DNA of 64,000 nucleotides from Diadema setosum (lineage: Eukaryota; Echinodermata; Echinoidea; Diadematoida; Diadematidae): NCBI RefSeq assembly GCF_964275005.1, contig NC_092698.1:22626309-22690308 (forward strand), written 5' to 3'. Shown one piece after another: positions 11,159 to 24,653 of this stretch. The position numbers were made by a program, and so were the translations under genes. The stretch's first letter is position 1. Every line of letters begins with the position of its first letter. The notes under the pieces were generated by a model. It was not told the origin of the DNA and ran no database searches. It worked only from the letters and a program-made list of their open reading frames with translations.

Positions 11159-13996
11159 GGATGAATAATAAGAGAGAGAGAAATAACTGGATGGATAGAT
11201 GAATAGATAAATCAATATCTTAAATGTCTTTTGATATGTCCTTATTTCAAAGTCTAAGTATATCGTGAAACTGATTAGTTTGTTTCAATAAACTTGTCAC
11301 TGTAGGGTGTTGAATTGGCATATTGTCTTTAAATGTCCAATCTTCTCCACACTCCCCTGTAGGTCAGCTTAGAAGCTCTTTTCATAAAACTACATTAGTA
11401 TGATATATATAGCTGACCATACCGTTTTGGGGTTGTTTGAAATCAAATTTTACATATCATGTTTCACAAGAAATTTTAAGACTGGTGAATTCAGGGATGC
11501 CCATATCTCTAAAGTGGATAGTTGGCAACATTATCATCACACTTGCATGACTACCTCTCACATAACCTTACTTATCTAGTGATGATTTGTACATTTCTTC
11601 ATATGACGGCCAAATAAATTAAGTTTTTGAAATCAACAGCGAGAAGCAAAGTCTGTTCGTATTGGGCGCAAGGTGCATTGATGTTTACTTACTGCATCAT
11701 GTAATATTTGTATCGTCCACTGATGCACTTAAAATCAAATCGTCAAATCAGAAAGCCATGTTCAGTTTTTTTTTTTTTTAAAGCAAATAATTAAAGGCAG
11801 TTTTTGCTCTTCTGGAGAAATTAAATACACTCAAATTACCTTGCCATATAAGACATGTATAACTGAGTTTTGTTGTTGTCGCAACCACATGAAAGCAAAC
11901 TTTCCCTTGTACCTCATTTTTTGTTCATGAAGAATTCCTATGACTACCTCAAGAGGGCGTCCTACACATCAGGTTGGCAAATTTTTGGTGATCATCACTA
12001 CTTCAGTCATGGCATTCATCATTGGCAGAGGAGTGGGTGAGAGGCAGTTTGCGTGAACAAGGTCATTATCATCAAAGTGGTCTTTCATCAAAGTCTTTCA
12101 CCTGATATGGGGAAAAAAAATAAAAATAACCAAAGAATACATAGAATCCAAAATTCCCACATTGGATGGTAGGTGAGGCTATCTAATGGAGTCTTGTAAT
12201 ATGTCTTCAAAAGCTTCAAGGGAACCAGGATAAAGAAACGAACGTGCAGATTAAACGGCATCCAGGTTTCGGCAAGGAAATATGGTGAGTGACTGTCGTG
12301 GATGCTTATTAACAGTGTTCACACCAAATTTGCATTTTCCAAAGTCCTCTGTGATGCAACCATGACATGTTCTCTTGTTATACATGAAAAATTAACTTGC
12401 AAAATTACTGATTTATTTCTTAGGGGCTGCCCATTAGTGTCTTAAAATGTCATATGTTGTATTGTGAAGCACCATTTTTTGCTAGATATTTATGTTATTG
12501 CACACAGAAAGTATATGCACACACTAATTACACAGTTGTACTCGCTTTAGACCAGTGACCACAGCTACGTTACTATAGTGATTATAAGGTCAAAGTTAAA
12601 GGCCTCGTGGTTATGCCAAGGGTACCGCAGATTTGTAGCATGTTAAAGCATTGTAGTGATCTTGTGTAGATGTGTAATTGTGGACTCTCAATTTATGTAC
12701 ATATGTAAGTATCGAGTGGTCATATCAGTCAGCAGTACTTTGAGACAGCAATTTATTACTGGACTAGATTATGATCTCTGTGTAGAGTTGCAGTATTAGT
12801 AAAAAATGTGAATTTACTGGTATTTTGTGAAGAGAATAGCTGTGCATGACCAGCTCTGGGATATAAGCTACTAGTCATGGAGCATGTGGGTATGTGTGCA
12901 TGTGTGTGTGTGGGGGGGGGGTGGTGTATTTGTGTTATGTGTGTGAGGAGGGGTTGTGAATGTGTGTATATGTGTTGGAGAGAAAGTGAAGCAAAGAAAT
13001 AACAGCAAGACATTTGATATAAGAGATAATCTACCACATTTTGCCAATACCTACCTCAGACATATTATGCAGCATTTTATACACCTATTTTTTTTTTTTA
13101 ACATATCAAAGACTAAACATATCAAAGACTTCTAGTCAGAACTTTTTCAATTATGCCAGATTATCAGCACAAAATGTGCATATTGAGGTCATTTTGGCCA
13201 TGAAGTATATATCAATATATTTATAAAAGTGTGTAAAAAAGCAGGTTGTCATATTCGTACAATGTTGGTGCAAACATTTCCAACAGTGTTTGAGATTGCA
13301 GTCCTCATAGAACTTAGTACTTTACTTAAGATTGGAAGAGAAATGTGGTACACATCATATCCCTTTACAAAGATATTATTTTTCTCAATATATCTGTAGG
13401 ATGTTATGGCTGTATACATGTAGTTGTATAGACATGAAAAAGTAGGTGATGAAAAAATAAAATATGTAAATTTAGGAAAGAGATGAGTGAAATCCAACAC
13501 TCCTCACAATGCTTTTAGTCGATATGAGAATGGCTGTTAGATTAGTTTTGGTGTAAAGCAACTTGCACAAAGTGTCAGATATTTTTTTTTTTTTTTTTCA
13601 TTTTGAGAAATTGGTCTTGTGCAAACAATCCCAAGATAGCTGAAGCTGAGACAAACTGTTACTTACACCTTGCAGATATGGTACTATGTGTATCACGTCG
13701 GTACATTCCAGACCAATTGAGTGATGTAGGGTGACAATGCAATAGTTTCTTTCTTGTACAGGTGGCAGGGGTTTGTCCACATTGGATGCTGGAAAATATC
13801 ACTTGTTCTCATCAGCACTGTTACCAATATCAACATTTCTTTTTGTGCAACATTCTCTGATTTTATTTTCTATGTAAGAGCATTGTGTGTCTTATTATCC
13901 TCACAGAAATGCTTTGGCAGCAAACTAAAGGAAATTATCTGCATCTTGTCTTTCTCCCAGTTAATCTTCATTTTTCTATTTGATATCAATCACATC

Positions 13997-14799
13997 TTAA
14001 CCCTAACTAGGCCGGGGGGGGGGGGGGGGGGGGGGCCTCCGAGGCCCCCCCCCTCGACGTTCCACGCGATGTATCGCTAACGTGAAAAGCTATCGCCGCG
14101 ACGTTTCATGACTTTTTTCTGTTGAGTCTCCCGCATCTTTTGACACCAAGTTTGCGATGCCCGGGCGTGCGGTTCCGAAGTTTCACATAAATATGTACAT
14201 GCATGTCAGACCAAAAATTGCTCAAAAACGTGAATTCGTGTACAATTTCAATGGAAACTGTGCTTACAGTCAAATTTCATAAAAGCTTGATTATTTTGGG
14301 GTTTTATTGATTAAAATCAATTAATAACATATTTTCTTGTTTGGAACAATGTCGCGGACAAGTTTCAACGGAAAAACAATGAAAAACATAAAGTCGAAAA
14401 AACAAAGAAATACATAAGAAATTCAAAAAACAATAAAATACTTAAGAAATTTTTTTGGATAGCTCAATTTTTTTCTCTTATATTTGCTTAGGACACTAAA
14501 AAGAATATTTACACAAAAAAATGTGCCCATTTCGAGCTTTATTTAGTGATTTATACCAAATTGTCCGATTTCATGCATCATTATGCATAAATTAGCATAA
14601 TTTAGCATAAATGACAATTTTTTAAAAATCTAACTTCGTAGTACTTTAGATTACATCATAGGCAATGTGAGTGCCAATTTTCGTCGCGATCGCGCGGTCG
14701 ACGGCCGAGATCTGGAGGGGGGGCCTGGGAGGCCCCCCCCCCCCCCCCCCCCCCCCGGCTCTATGATCTACCTAAATAGCCCGGCCTAGTTAGGGTTAA
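13997..14799. mobile_element. piggyBac-type MITE, family 1 copy 2
   Basis: TTAA flanks (13997-14000 and 14796-14799) enclose inverted repeats CCCTAACTAGGCCGGG. The interior aligns with the copy at 562-1337 (for example gacttttttc, ttttgacaccaa, cgaaaaaacaa, gcgatcgcgc before the right end), with long G/C homopolymers near both ends. The copies have diverged considerably, so the family is not young. Confidence 0.82.
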
Positions 14800-14801
14800 A
14801 G

Positions 14802-15166
14802 GGGATGGCTTGTAACTGATCAGTGGGAATCAGTTGGAATGCAGGGGGATGATTGTTCCAATCCTTGTGGGATTCATTTTTAAGAGTACATTATATATCT
14901 ATTGTTGTGTGAAAATTATTTGCTTCAGAATGGTCTCATAATCAAGTAATGTGCAGTATAATGTTTTTAGGTTAGCATGCTTGTACAGTGACGGGGCGAT
15001 CGTTAACAGTGAACTGCACATTACTTGAATATGAGACCATTCTGAAGCAAATAATTTTCACACAACAGTAGATATATAATGTACTCTTGAATGAATCCCA
15101 CAAGGATTGGAACAATCATCCCCCAGCATTCCCACTGATTCCCACTGATCAGTTACTAGCCATCCC
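14802..15166. mobile_element. Long-hairpin foldback element abutting the piggyBac MITE
   Basis: Two arms of about 160 bp (14802-14960 and about 15019-15166) are near-perfect inverted repeats around a 58-bp loop. Shared arm words include taactgatcagtggga, tgattgttccaatccttgtg and gcttcagaatggtctcat. It begins two bases after the TTAA of the preceding element. Confidence 0.8.
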
Positions 15167-15566
15167 ACGACTAGAATTAAATCACATCAGAAGTATTTTA
15201 CTACTCAAGTAGCTGTATAGTATTTAAGTTAAGGGAAATGAAATCACTTGTAAAGTAAATTAAAGATAAGAAAGCTGTACTGCAATACACATCTGAATTC
15301 CTCAGAAAACTTACTACTTACCTTGAGTTTGATTTGTGTGTGTGTTTTACAGCAGTTTCAGTGTTAGATGTTAACAATGTAAATTTGTTAGACTAAGAAT
15401 CCTTTTTGTATGAACAGTCAAATTATGCAGTTATAGATCTGTTTGGATGTTTTTTCTTTGTTATTTTTAGTTTCATATTCAAAATAGAACAGCAATGTGT
15501 GTTGAAAATTCTGGGAGTCAGTGCATTTCTCACAAAGTACATAGTGATGCCTGACAAGTATAACCT

Positions 15567-15792
15567 GTACTGTATAAACTGTTATTTTCGCGAGGGTTTA
15601 ATTTTCGCGAATTTCGCGAATTTCAGTTGGACTGCGAATTTAACGACACACGAAAATGTCACCATACACTAAGGTAGTAATACGCTTATGTAGGTCTCTG
15701 TGTCAATTCGCGAAAACAACATCTCACGAAAATGTCCGTGACCTCCTCATTCGCGAAAATATCTGTATGCAAAAATAACAGCTTATACAGTA
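15567..15792. mobile_element. TTCGCG-rich MITE, GTACTGTATAA ends, copy 1
   Basis: Left gtactgtataaactgttatt and right aacagcttatacagtac are inverted. The interior repeats ttcgcga/tcgcgaa several times. Confidence 0.8.
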
Positions 15793-17031
15793 CACTTAAA
15801 AGATTAGAAGGAGCTCTTCAAGCAAAATGCAGTACTCTAATGGTCACCAGCTGAGTAACAAATTCTGGACATGGTTGGAAATTCTTCAGGAACTATTATT
15901 AATAACAGTATTATGGATATCATGTCAGCATTGATACAATTAATGCATTTAGGGGTAAGTTCTGAGGATAGGTGCAATGGGGCACAAGTGCTTATGAATG
16001 TTTAATGGAACCTATTAAGCCATTCCAGTGGGCTATTAGATTTTTGATAAAGGCTTCGATTTGCTCCTTGTATCGGCACATTTCAGTGATTAGTTTTATA
16101 TGCAGATGTGTGTATACTTTGTGTGTGGTGTAGTAAGGTGATTACCAATGTATCTATATGGATGTACAAATGGCATTTTCATAGGGTGAATGGCAATAGC
16201 ACATAGACTTTATTTGTGGATTAGCTGGATAGTCTAATCACCTAGCAATGAATTGTTCATAAGTGTGATTTTATTTCTGTTGTGTTAGTGGTTATGTGAA
16301 AGTACGCTTACACGACTTGTCAAGTATTTGATACAAGAAGGTGACATCTGATAATGTTTATTTTGTATTGAAGTCTGATTACATAGTTTTATGCAATATT
16401 TTCATGTGGCATGGGCATTACTTGTTTATCATTTCTAAGTTTCATGCAAAATAGATATTATATAGAAGATTTCCTGAACATTGACAATTGCTTTATATGC
16501 CCAATTTATACTGATTTGGAAAGGCTGACACAACTGCACTACTCTTACATTGGCTTTGATACAGTTCTGGTATATGGGCATGTGAATACAGCATATGTCT
16601 GGCCAGTAGAAGCATAGGATTTTATTGTGATACCTAGTTTAGGATTGCCTGGCTTGCAATTGTCAGCAGTATTTCTATATATCCAGCAGTTATATATCTG
16701 ATTGTAATGAAAATTCTGCAATATTGTTCTTTTGACTTTACTCTGTAATATTATGATCCATGATGATTATATCAAATTCAGTGTGAACGTCAGGTGGCAT
16801 CACGCAGTAAGAGTTGGCAATAGGTCCATGATGCCACAAAGTCAAATGACGTGATCACAGGCACCTTTTACAGCAAACCAAACCTTGCCCCGACATCATC
16901 ATGCCTGAAATACTGTTGGGACCTCTTGTAGTCTTGAGCCTTTTCCATGTATTTACACGTGTACTGCAATATTCTGATATACCATACCTAAATGCGCGTG
17001 CATATTACTATGTATACCGATCTTCAGTTCT

Positions 17032-17200
17032 GGGGGGCATTTCATGAAGGAACTTGTCGGATAAAATATCTGACAAGTCAATTATATCCGACAAGTTTTG
17101 AGAAATTCTTTAGTCTGATTGGCTGATTTCTCTGAACTTGTCGGATATAATTGACTTGTCAGACATTTTATCCGACAAGTTCCTTCATGAAACGCCTCCC
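17032..17200. mobile_element. CCAAT-core palindromic MITE, copy 1
   Basis: Left ggggggcatttcatgaagga, then acttgtcgg, is inverted at the right (ccgacaagttccttcatgaa, then acgcctccc). Its centre contains gtctgattggctgattt, an inverted CCAAT motif. Confidence 0.82.
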
Positions 17201-17687
17201 TTATGTCACCTACTTGCGTACACTCTTCTCCTACCATACATTTTTTGTTTCCTTTTAACCATTTGGAACTGTCCATCTTGAAGGGGCATTGATATTGTAT
17301 ACAACCAAGTTGCCAGTAGTAACGGCAAAATTAGAAATAAAGCACTGAAAATGCAAAATCACGTTTGTCCGCCTCAATTTGTTGTTGTTGGGTTGTTGTT
17401 GTTTTTTGCGATGAGGAAGGAAAAACATTTTAATGGTCTTTGTTGAAGTGTTACAGCAAATCGTTCAAAAGCTGCAAAGAAGTTGTGTGTGTTGATACAT
17501 GTATGTGTTTGCTCGTGTGTGCAAGTGAATGTCATGCCATGTATAATTTCGATGGAATGAATTTACACCTTTTTTTTTTGTTTTTCCTTGATATTTATTG
17601 ATTTCATTCAAATCAAATAGACACACACACACACATCAGACACAGAGAGAAGGTGAAGGAGCATGATCCATATGGAAGTGGTCATAC

Positions 17688-17694
<7 letters not shown>

Positions 17695-17732
<38 letters not shown>
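17695..17732. repeat. (GA)n microsatellite
   Basis: About 19 uninterrupted GA units. Confidence 0.9.
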
Positions 17733-17734
<2 letters not shown>

Positions 17735-18623
17735 CTCGGTGTGACCGTATGACAGAGCATTGAATTTTTCTCTAGGTATATTTTAACATGATTTCTACTT
17801 TGTCAGGGAAGGATGGAAGGGGGGGGGGGGGGGGAGAGATCACGAAACAGAAAACACTTCCCTGAGTTGAAAGGAACATATGTATATGTATTCCGATTGT
17901 TCTGTATGCACTGAAAGCGAAAAATATTCTACACTGTATCAATCTGATGCAGAAAATTGTACTTTTGTTCAACTTCTTATCGAATGGCTATCTCTCATTG
18001 AAAGATCCGTACCCAGTGCTAGTGTTCGTTCCGATTTTGCTTTGGCCCAGAGAATGTGACACTGTAAGATATGCACGCATCCACTCTTCATAGAACAGTG
18101 AACAATGTGTCATTACAGCCTAACAGAGAAAACATGGTAACTGGAAATCTGATGTAGACCAGATCATAGTTATAGTTGATAAATGTGATTATATACGATA
18201 TATAAATAAATAGTACAAGCAATAAGAGGGTTGATTCAAGTTATACGCACAAGGATTTGTTATTGTTTGTACGCTGAGGGAAGGTAACAACATGGCGTAA
18301 ACCAAATGAGGTTTCTTCTAATTTTTGGTTACTGTGCTTTATTCTTTTTTCTTTCTTTCTTTTCGTTTGTATTTCAATATATATGTCTTGATCGTTTGTC
18401 TCTCTTGTAGTCTTTTTTTAAAATGATAATTGTATTAATTCCAAAGCTATGAATGACATTGCCTTGCTGTGATTTATCAAATCGTTCGTTCGAGGTTGAG
18501 GACTAAGAAGTTTAGTAGTGATAATTGATAATTATGGCTATAATACGCTACTAGGCCTTTATACTCCGAAATGTGAAATCTTGAAATCTTTCGAGGCGAT
18601 GAAGCGCACCTACCATTACCTCG

Positions 18624-18835
18624 TTAACAACGCCCAGCCAATAAATTCGGCTTTTGTGCAGGATGAGTCGCCCCAATCTGTATGAATAATTGATAACGGC
18701 CCGTTTCCGAGACCACATCCTCGGGGCGCACCTCTGCGGGAGTCTTTCTTGCTGCTGGCTCCTTTCTTCGCCTCGGATTCTTCCGCTTGTGTCTCCGCTC
18801 TCCTTGACTGCTCCCTATTGTTTTGCCAAACATAA
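18624..18835 (-). other. GC-rich open region, possible minus-strand exon
   Basis: This block stands out from its AT-rich surroundings and is open on the minus strand in two frames. One gives MFGKTIGSSQGERRHKRKN and continues Arg/Lys-rich; the other gives GCGLGNGPLSIIHTDWGD with a donor-like AACGAG|GTAATG beyond. No family is recognised and two open frames compete, so this may be a first exon, a promoter or neither. Confidence 0.2.
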
Positions 18836-18980
18836 TCGTTACTAATTGGACGTGTATGCTCCTAGTACAGAATGGACATGAGCGGACAAACATGCATGGG
18901 TTAGAAAAAAAAAACACACAAAACAAAACAACCAAAAAACTTGTTATGCAGTTGTACAACGCGAAAACGACATGACCCAA

Positions 18981-21605
18981 AACGTATCATCGACGCCAGT
19001 GAGTAGATAATATTCTTTTAAGAGTGTGGGGATATTCCATGGACAATATCTATCGAAACTTCGTTTTTGTGTTTGTTTTGGGGTTATTTTTAACGACCCT
19101 GCGAAGGAGACAAGGTGTCATGCGTGTATTGTCAAATTTAGACAATTTCATGACATTAAGACTATACTCACCCTTAGTAATGTTTTAAAGATGTAATTTC
19201 TTAGGGATAAAAATATCTTCCACACTTTGTCCACGAATATATAAAACCCCGTGGATAATCGTAATTGCTCCATGCTTTCAAATTTGTTTCATATATAAGT
19301 TTGAAGTTACACGATCTTATTCAAGTTTTTTAAACTCTTTTCCAAGTTTGCAATTGAATATCAAAAAGCATATCAAATAAATAGCATCTATATAAGTTAT
19401 CAATCCTTTGATCTGATGAAAACAATAACAAACAAACATTTGTGTACGCAAACAATAAAAAAAAAAGAAAAAAGGCAGGTCTTCCTTGAAAAATGTTTCG
19501 TTACCAGGGTATGCTGGACATGGAACACGAAAACATAAACGACTGTTGCTGTCTGGTGTTTTATACGATGTTCATTGCCTGGAAAGTGTGACTTTGTGCG
19601 ATCTTTGCAGTTACTCGAGTCAAAATTCTTGATAAAAGTATACTGCCTCATGATTTCCTAAAAACAGGATTTAATTGAAGAAATAGGAATAGCTCTTCTG
19701 ATTGTGCTCCAGCCAACATCGAAAACGTTTCGAACCACGCGCATTATGTGTTGGAGCGTCATAATCTCTTTAAGCTCCCAACTCGCGCGATTTTCCCATT
19801 CGAATTTAAACTGAATCAATTGGCATGTCGACTTAAACCTTATGACGCCCCAGTAATATTTGTTCTTTCAGATTTTATAAACATTTTATGCATGTTTTCT
19901 TGTGACATGTCAACACACACCATTCCCTTTCATTGCTGCCATGGTAGCTAAATGAGAATCAAACAGAACGACGTTACTCAATTGTATTGATTGACACATC
20001 ACTTACCCTCAACAGTGAACTCAAAATCCCTACGAGTGTTATTATTAGACACGCTGCTATTCTTGTCAATTCAAGCTTTCTTTTCTTTCTCTCCTTTCTT
20101 ATTCCTTTTTTTCGTCTCATATTGATTGGTTGATAGACTGTTTGAGCCTCGTTAGCTTCCGGCGTTTTGCGGTGTTTTTTGTCGACTGCCGTTTAGCAAT
20201 ATTCCTGACCGTATTCACCAAAGTCTTCAGTTCTTTTGTCTAAAACGGACTCCACCTCCAATGTGGCATTTCCTCGAATCGATTGTCAATGTGGCAAAGT
20301 TTTGAGATGTCATGCTATAAAAAAATTATGTCAAATAACAAAATGAAGATTTTGATCGCAAAACGATTGAGTGACATTTCTAAACTTTAAAGTAAGTCCA
20401 TCATCAGATAAAAGAGCAAAACAAAACCTTTCCAGTGATTCCTCACTTAATACATAAAAAGGAGTCGTCGTGTACTTTGAAGACCTTCATCCTGCCATGT
20501 ACGTCTCTATTTTTTTGTTGCTGCTTATTTAACTTTTCTTCCCGTGATTTCTATTTGATTTTCATTCAAATCATCAAGAATTTCATAAATTACTTGTTGG
20601 CTTTTTTGTTTACAACAAGCTCAATGATACAAACCATGAGGTACATGTGCATTCAATCTATACCATTGTATACCTTCCTTGATGAAAAAAAACAAACAAA
20701 CAAACACCCACACATCATAATTCATTCCTATTTTAATTTTTTAACTATCACAAAAAAGATAACTGAAATGAGTCATTTGTGATATACCTGCACCCTGTTA
20801 ATGACATAGTTGAAATATCTTATCTTGCCAAGCATGCATACTAATCAAAACAAACACTTACACACATACACAAAACCTTTGTGGAAGCAGAGTTCAGAGG
20901 ATGTTGTTGATCTTGACTGACAATTAATGAAGAGTACTTTCTATGATCTATTTCAGTATATTTCAATATGACTATACCTATGTTTGTTTACTCCACTGAC
21001 TGTTATGTCTCTTCCCCTCTCTTTTTTTTTCTCTCTCTCTGTCTGTCTCTCTGTCTGTCTTTTTTATTTTCTAGTATCAAACATTCTCAAAAATAATTTA
21101 CAATTTGTTCTCTGTCTTTTCTTTCTCTTTCACTTTTCTGTTTTCGTTCACGATAATACCGGTGAGGAGATTACGTGAGAGGACCTTGCTACATATCTTC
21201 TTCAGCAGCGGACACTAGCTGCTCTTATTAACATGAGAAAAGAAGGCAAATTTAATCATACCATCTCTTGAATCATCCAAAGCGATCTCCGAGCTGGACA
21301 GTTTTAATCTAACAATATGGAATTAGACACCGAGAAATCAATGTACGCGAAGGTTGAACAGCTAAACTAGCTGGCAGACTATAAGGGTCGACATTCTTCA
21401 GCACTCGACAGAAACATTTCATGTTCAGAGCTCGGTATTCAAAGCGATGCAGTCTTTTTTTTTTCGAATGAATGTTTGACATACACTATTATCTCTTCAT
21501 CAATGTTGCTGCATCTTATAAGTTCGCGGAAGGACCTGGTGAATGAATGAATGGGGACTTCGGAGGAGGTGTGAACGCGTTGCGAGGACCATGCATTGCG
21601 AGTAG
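18981..21605. other. Intergenic, no coding seen
   Basis: AT-rich; short frames only, one CT-rich tract at 21018-21062 and a short caaa run at 20694. Confidence 0.5.
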
Positions 21606-21980
21606 ATGAGATGTCCCGTTAACTCCAAGACAACCACAATACCGTTATCGATTTCGGAGAGTAAAAATCCACAGGGGGTGTTTATCAATGGTCCCGGCCG
21701 TCTTGGCCCACAAAGGGGGAAGGGCGTGAGGCTTTGTAGCACTCATCACAGAGGGGGCCCAGTGAATGGAACCATTAAGAGCAGTAAGCAGACTTCAAAG
21801 GCTGTCCTGTTTCACCATAGAAACACATTTGTCTTCTTGACTGTCTATACGAGATCCCTTACTATAACCTACATCGATAACCGACGTACCGACACAAGAA
21901 ATTTACCCCTCTTTACAACACTCTTGGTGAATTTGGTGAACTATTCCGCGAAGGATTGCCTTTATTCTCTCCTGCACGAG
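21606..21980 (+). CDS. Candidate 5' exon of the ankyrin/CAAX gene
   Basis: An open frame of 125 codons from an ATG ends exactly at a strong donor (CACGAG then GTAAGTTT) in phase 0, the phase needed by exon A at 27380. The last part (LLVNLVNYSAKDCLYSLLHE) would join smoothly to AMKRAIEEGD and looks helical. The N-terminal half has no recognisable domain and an odd composition, so the real exon may start at an internal acceptor, or the region may be 5' UTR. The 5.4-kb gap to exon A is longer than the gene's other introns. Confidence 0.28.
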
Positions 21981-23204
21981 GTAAGTTTGTTTGGACTACC
22001 GACAGGTTACATACAGGTGATCTACAGGCCAGGTCTGGAGTCAAACAGAGTCTGACCCTGAAAGTCGGATAGCTATAAGTGATTCCTTTCTGGTTTCGAA
22101 GATCGTGACTTATAATCTTTCCGCTGATTGTCGATTCAAGAAAGGCCGTTTCATTAATAATGAATAAACAGACAAACAAACAAACAAACAAATATTTTGC
22201 CACCTTGTGAGGGCATTTCAATTCACGGAAGATCAAGCTTCGTTGTGTTGAAAATGGGGACTTGGGAAGGGTGTCTTGTACAGATCATGACCTATAAAGT
22301 AAAACATCATAATTACAATATCATTTACATAATCCACAATTCTACCAACACGGCTGTGTTGTAATTTTGAGTGTATTAATGTTATTGGTATAAGTGTACA
22401 TGTAAAAAGTTTGATTTATCAACCTGAATGGAAAAAAAAAACCTAAAACGCAATTACACGCAATGCTGTATTATGTGAACACACGAAAGTTCGATACTAT
22501 TCCCTGAAGACTGCGAAGCGAAAATATGCGAATATGCGAAGAATGCGAAATTATGAAATAACGACCCCCATACATCACATATAGACGTTGATTTCTTTCT
22601 TTCTGATGCATATTGTTGGTAATGTTACGTCACAGCCAATTGCACCCGAACATCATGAAGGCAGAATAACGAAATTTTCGGCTTGTTACAAAGAGGTTCC
22701 CTAATTCCCCTGCCGCATCTGGGATCTCTATAACAGTATAGGATATAAATGACCTTTCAAACAGACTCATCCCTTCTCGAAATCCTCTTTCAGGTCCGGT
22801 GACAAAAGTGTTTGCAAGGTTAGTGATTATCCTTCGGGCTTATTTGCCCAGGAATTAGTGCGAGAGTAATTTCTGAAAGTGCACTAACATATACCTTGCT
22901 TTGTGAGTATCCCCAGTTTCCAACAATAGGATGAGGGTAAGACGATAAACATTACGAGTACAGCTGTATATTATTAGTTTGGAATGGAGTGTAAAGCGGT
23001 CCAGTGTGGGGAACAAACATTATCTTATACTGTCTTGCACCTCTTCTAAACTAGTATTGTAATTCTATCTATTGGCCATCAATCTGTACATAGGGATAGG
23101 GCCTTGATTCATGCAGGTCGTCTGACAGTTAACAGTTGGATGGTAATATCTTTTCATATCGGTCAAATACCTGTGATATAACGTGTGTGTTTGTGAAGGA
23201 GGTT

Positions 23205-23205
23205 A

Positions 23206-23290
<85 letters not shown>
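23205..23290. repeat. (TA)n microsatellite
   Basis: About 40 TA units with few interruptions. Confidence 0.95.
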
Positions 23291-23957
23291 TTCATTTTAA
23301 TTAATTTCAAAGGGAGAACTAGCAGGAGTGTTAGATAAAGGTGGTATGTACCATTATACAAATCAGAAATGATCATCGATATCAAGCACGTACACACACA
23401 CACACACACGCACATGACTCCCAAGGAAGGTATTTGAACCGACCCCCTATAGACCAATATCAGTGATTGCCACTGTTCTCGGAAGTGTGGGAGCAGTCGA
23501 AAAGCAAAAGCAAAAGTGTGACATGTTGGAGGACATTCAAAGCCACTAGCCGGATCTGACCAAACATACACTTATCAGCGATCGATTGAGTTGTTGTGTG
23601 GGTAACAATTATAAGTGTTATTTGATTTTTTTTTTATCACTTTATGCGTGTTGTGTGTGCGTGCGTGTGTGTGTTTTAGTGTTTTCTTTAAGAGACAAAC
23701 ACATTTGAAAATGTGATGGATTGACATTAGCAGCAGGACCGAAAGATATTCATGACATTCATTGGTGGATAGTTTCAAAGATTTCTCCTTGATCACCATC
23801 ACCACTATAATACAAATTATTATACGAGTACAACCGTCTCCACGATATTTCTTATGAATAGGAGCTGTATGTAAAATGAAAATATATGAATCTACTGAGT
23901 ACTTACATCTAAATAACAACATTGATAGGCTTTAATATTTAAGGCATTATTTACCAT

Positions 23958-24165
23958 TTGCAGATGACAGAAAAACGCATTTTAGTGCGTCAAAATAGTT
24001 CCCAAAATAAAAAAAAAATGCGAGTTAGGCATCGAAACAACCAATGTGAAAATATGAATCAGTATAATCAATCTTAAGTATTGTTAAATATACAAAATGT
24101 GAACAATAGTGATATTAAAAGTGTTTCTGGACGAAACTGTCAGCAGTTATGGTTTATTGAGTAAA
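23958..24165. repeat. Dispersed repeat, copy 2
   Basis: Second copy of the element at 3564-3752, ending in the same cagcagttatggtttattga segment. It is more diverged, with an extra stretch near 24110-24140. Confidence 0.6.
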
Positions 24166-24287
24166 ATGAAAATAATAAGTAAAATAAAAAGGAGGAAATG
24201 AAAACACAAAGTTCAGTAATTGCTCAACAGGGAGATCACGACAAAAGTTTTTTTTTTTTTAATTGAGTCAAACGACGCTTGCGATTT

Positions 24288-24460
24288 CAGTGGCGGATCC
24301 AGGGAGGACCGCAACCGGCGCACGCCCCCTCCCCCTTTATTTTTTTGTTGAAACAAAAGAAATAAAAAGAAAGATATGGGGGGGGGGGAAGGGGTGCGTG
24401 CGCCCCCCTTTAATTTTGTAAACACGCCCCCTCTTTACGGAATTCCTGGATCCGCCCCTG
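24288..24460. mobile_element. MITE with CAGTGGCGGATCCAGG ends, copy 1
   Basis: Left cagtggcggatccagg and right cctggatccgcccctg are inverted. The interior has C- and G-rich blocks (cgcacgccccctcccc; ggggtgcgtgcgcccccc). Confidence 0.82.
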
Positions 24461-24524
24461 ATGATTTCTACCCCATGGTAGAATCTAATCTTTGCTATCA
24501 CGAAAATGTGAAAGGAAACATTGG

Positions 24525-24653
24525 GTGTGATACTAATCGGGGTAAAACGCAGAGTAGAATATCAGGTATGACATAAATCGGGGTACCTTGTATAACGCAC
24601 AGAGTAGAACATGAGGTATGATATTAATCGGGCAATAACACACAGAGTATCGT
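24525..24653. repeat. Short tandem repeat, about 50-58 bp unit, three partial copies
   Basis: The words atcggg and cacagagtaga (or cgcagagtaga) and aggtatgat/aggtatgac recur in the same order three times. Confidence 0.7.

Larger units (their letters stand above)
8624..13996. other. Intergenic or 3' flank of the DNase-like gene, no coding seen
   Basis: Apart from the MITEs and GATA run listed, this is AT-rich unique-looking DNA. Open frames are short and none carries a recognisable domain or clean exon borders. A possible acceptor at 11638 (aatcaacag|cgagaag) fits the phase left open at 7707, but its continuation resembles no DNase tail. Confidence 0.5.
15793..18600. other. Intergenic, no coding seen
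   Basis: Apart from the MITE at 17032 and the GA tract, nothing recognisable: short AT-rich frames, (A/T) homopolymers and a G13 run at 17820. Confidence 0.5.

Noticed and set aside
12756-13037. 93-codon minus-strand His/Thr-rich frame
   Set aside because: Largely a (GT)n-rich tract read in antisense; no domain or splice context.
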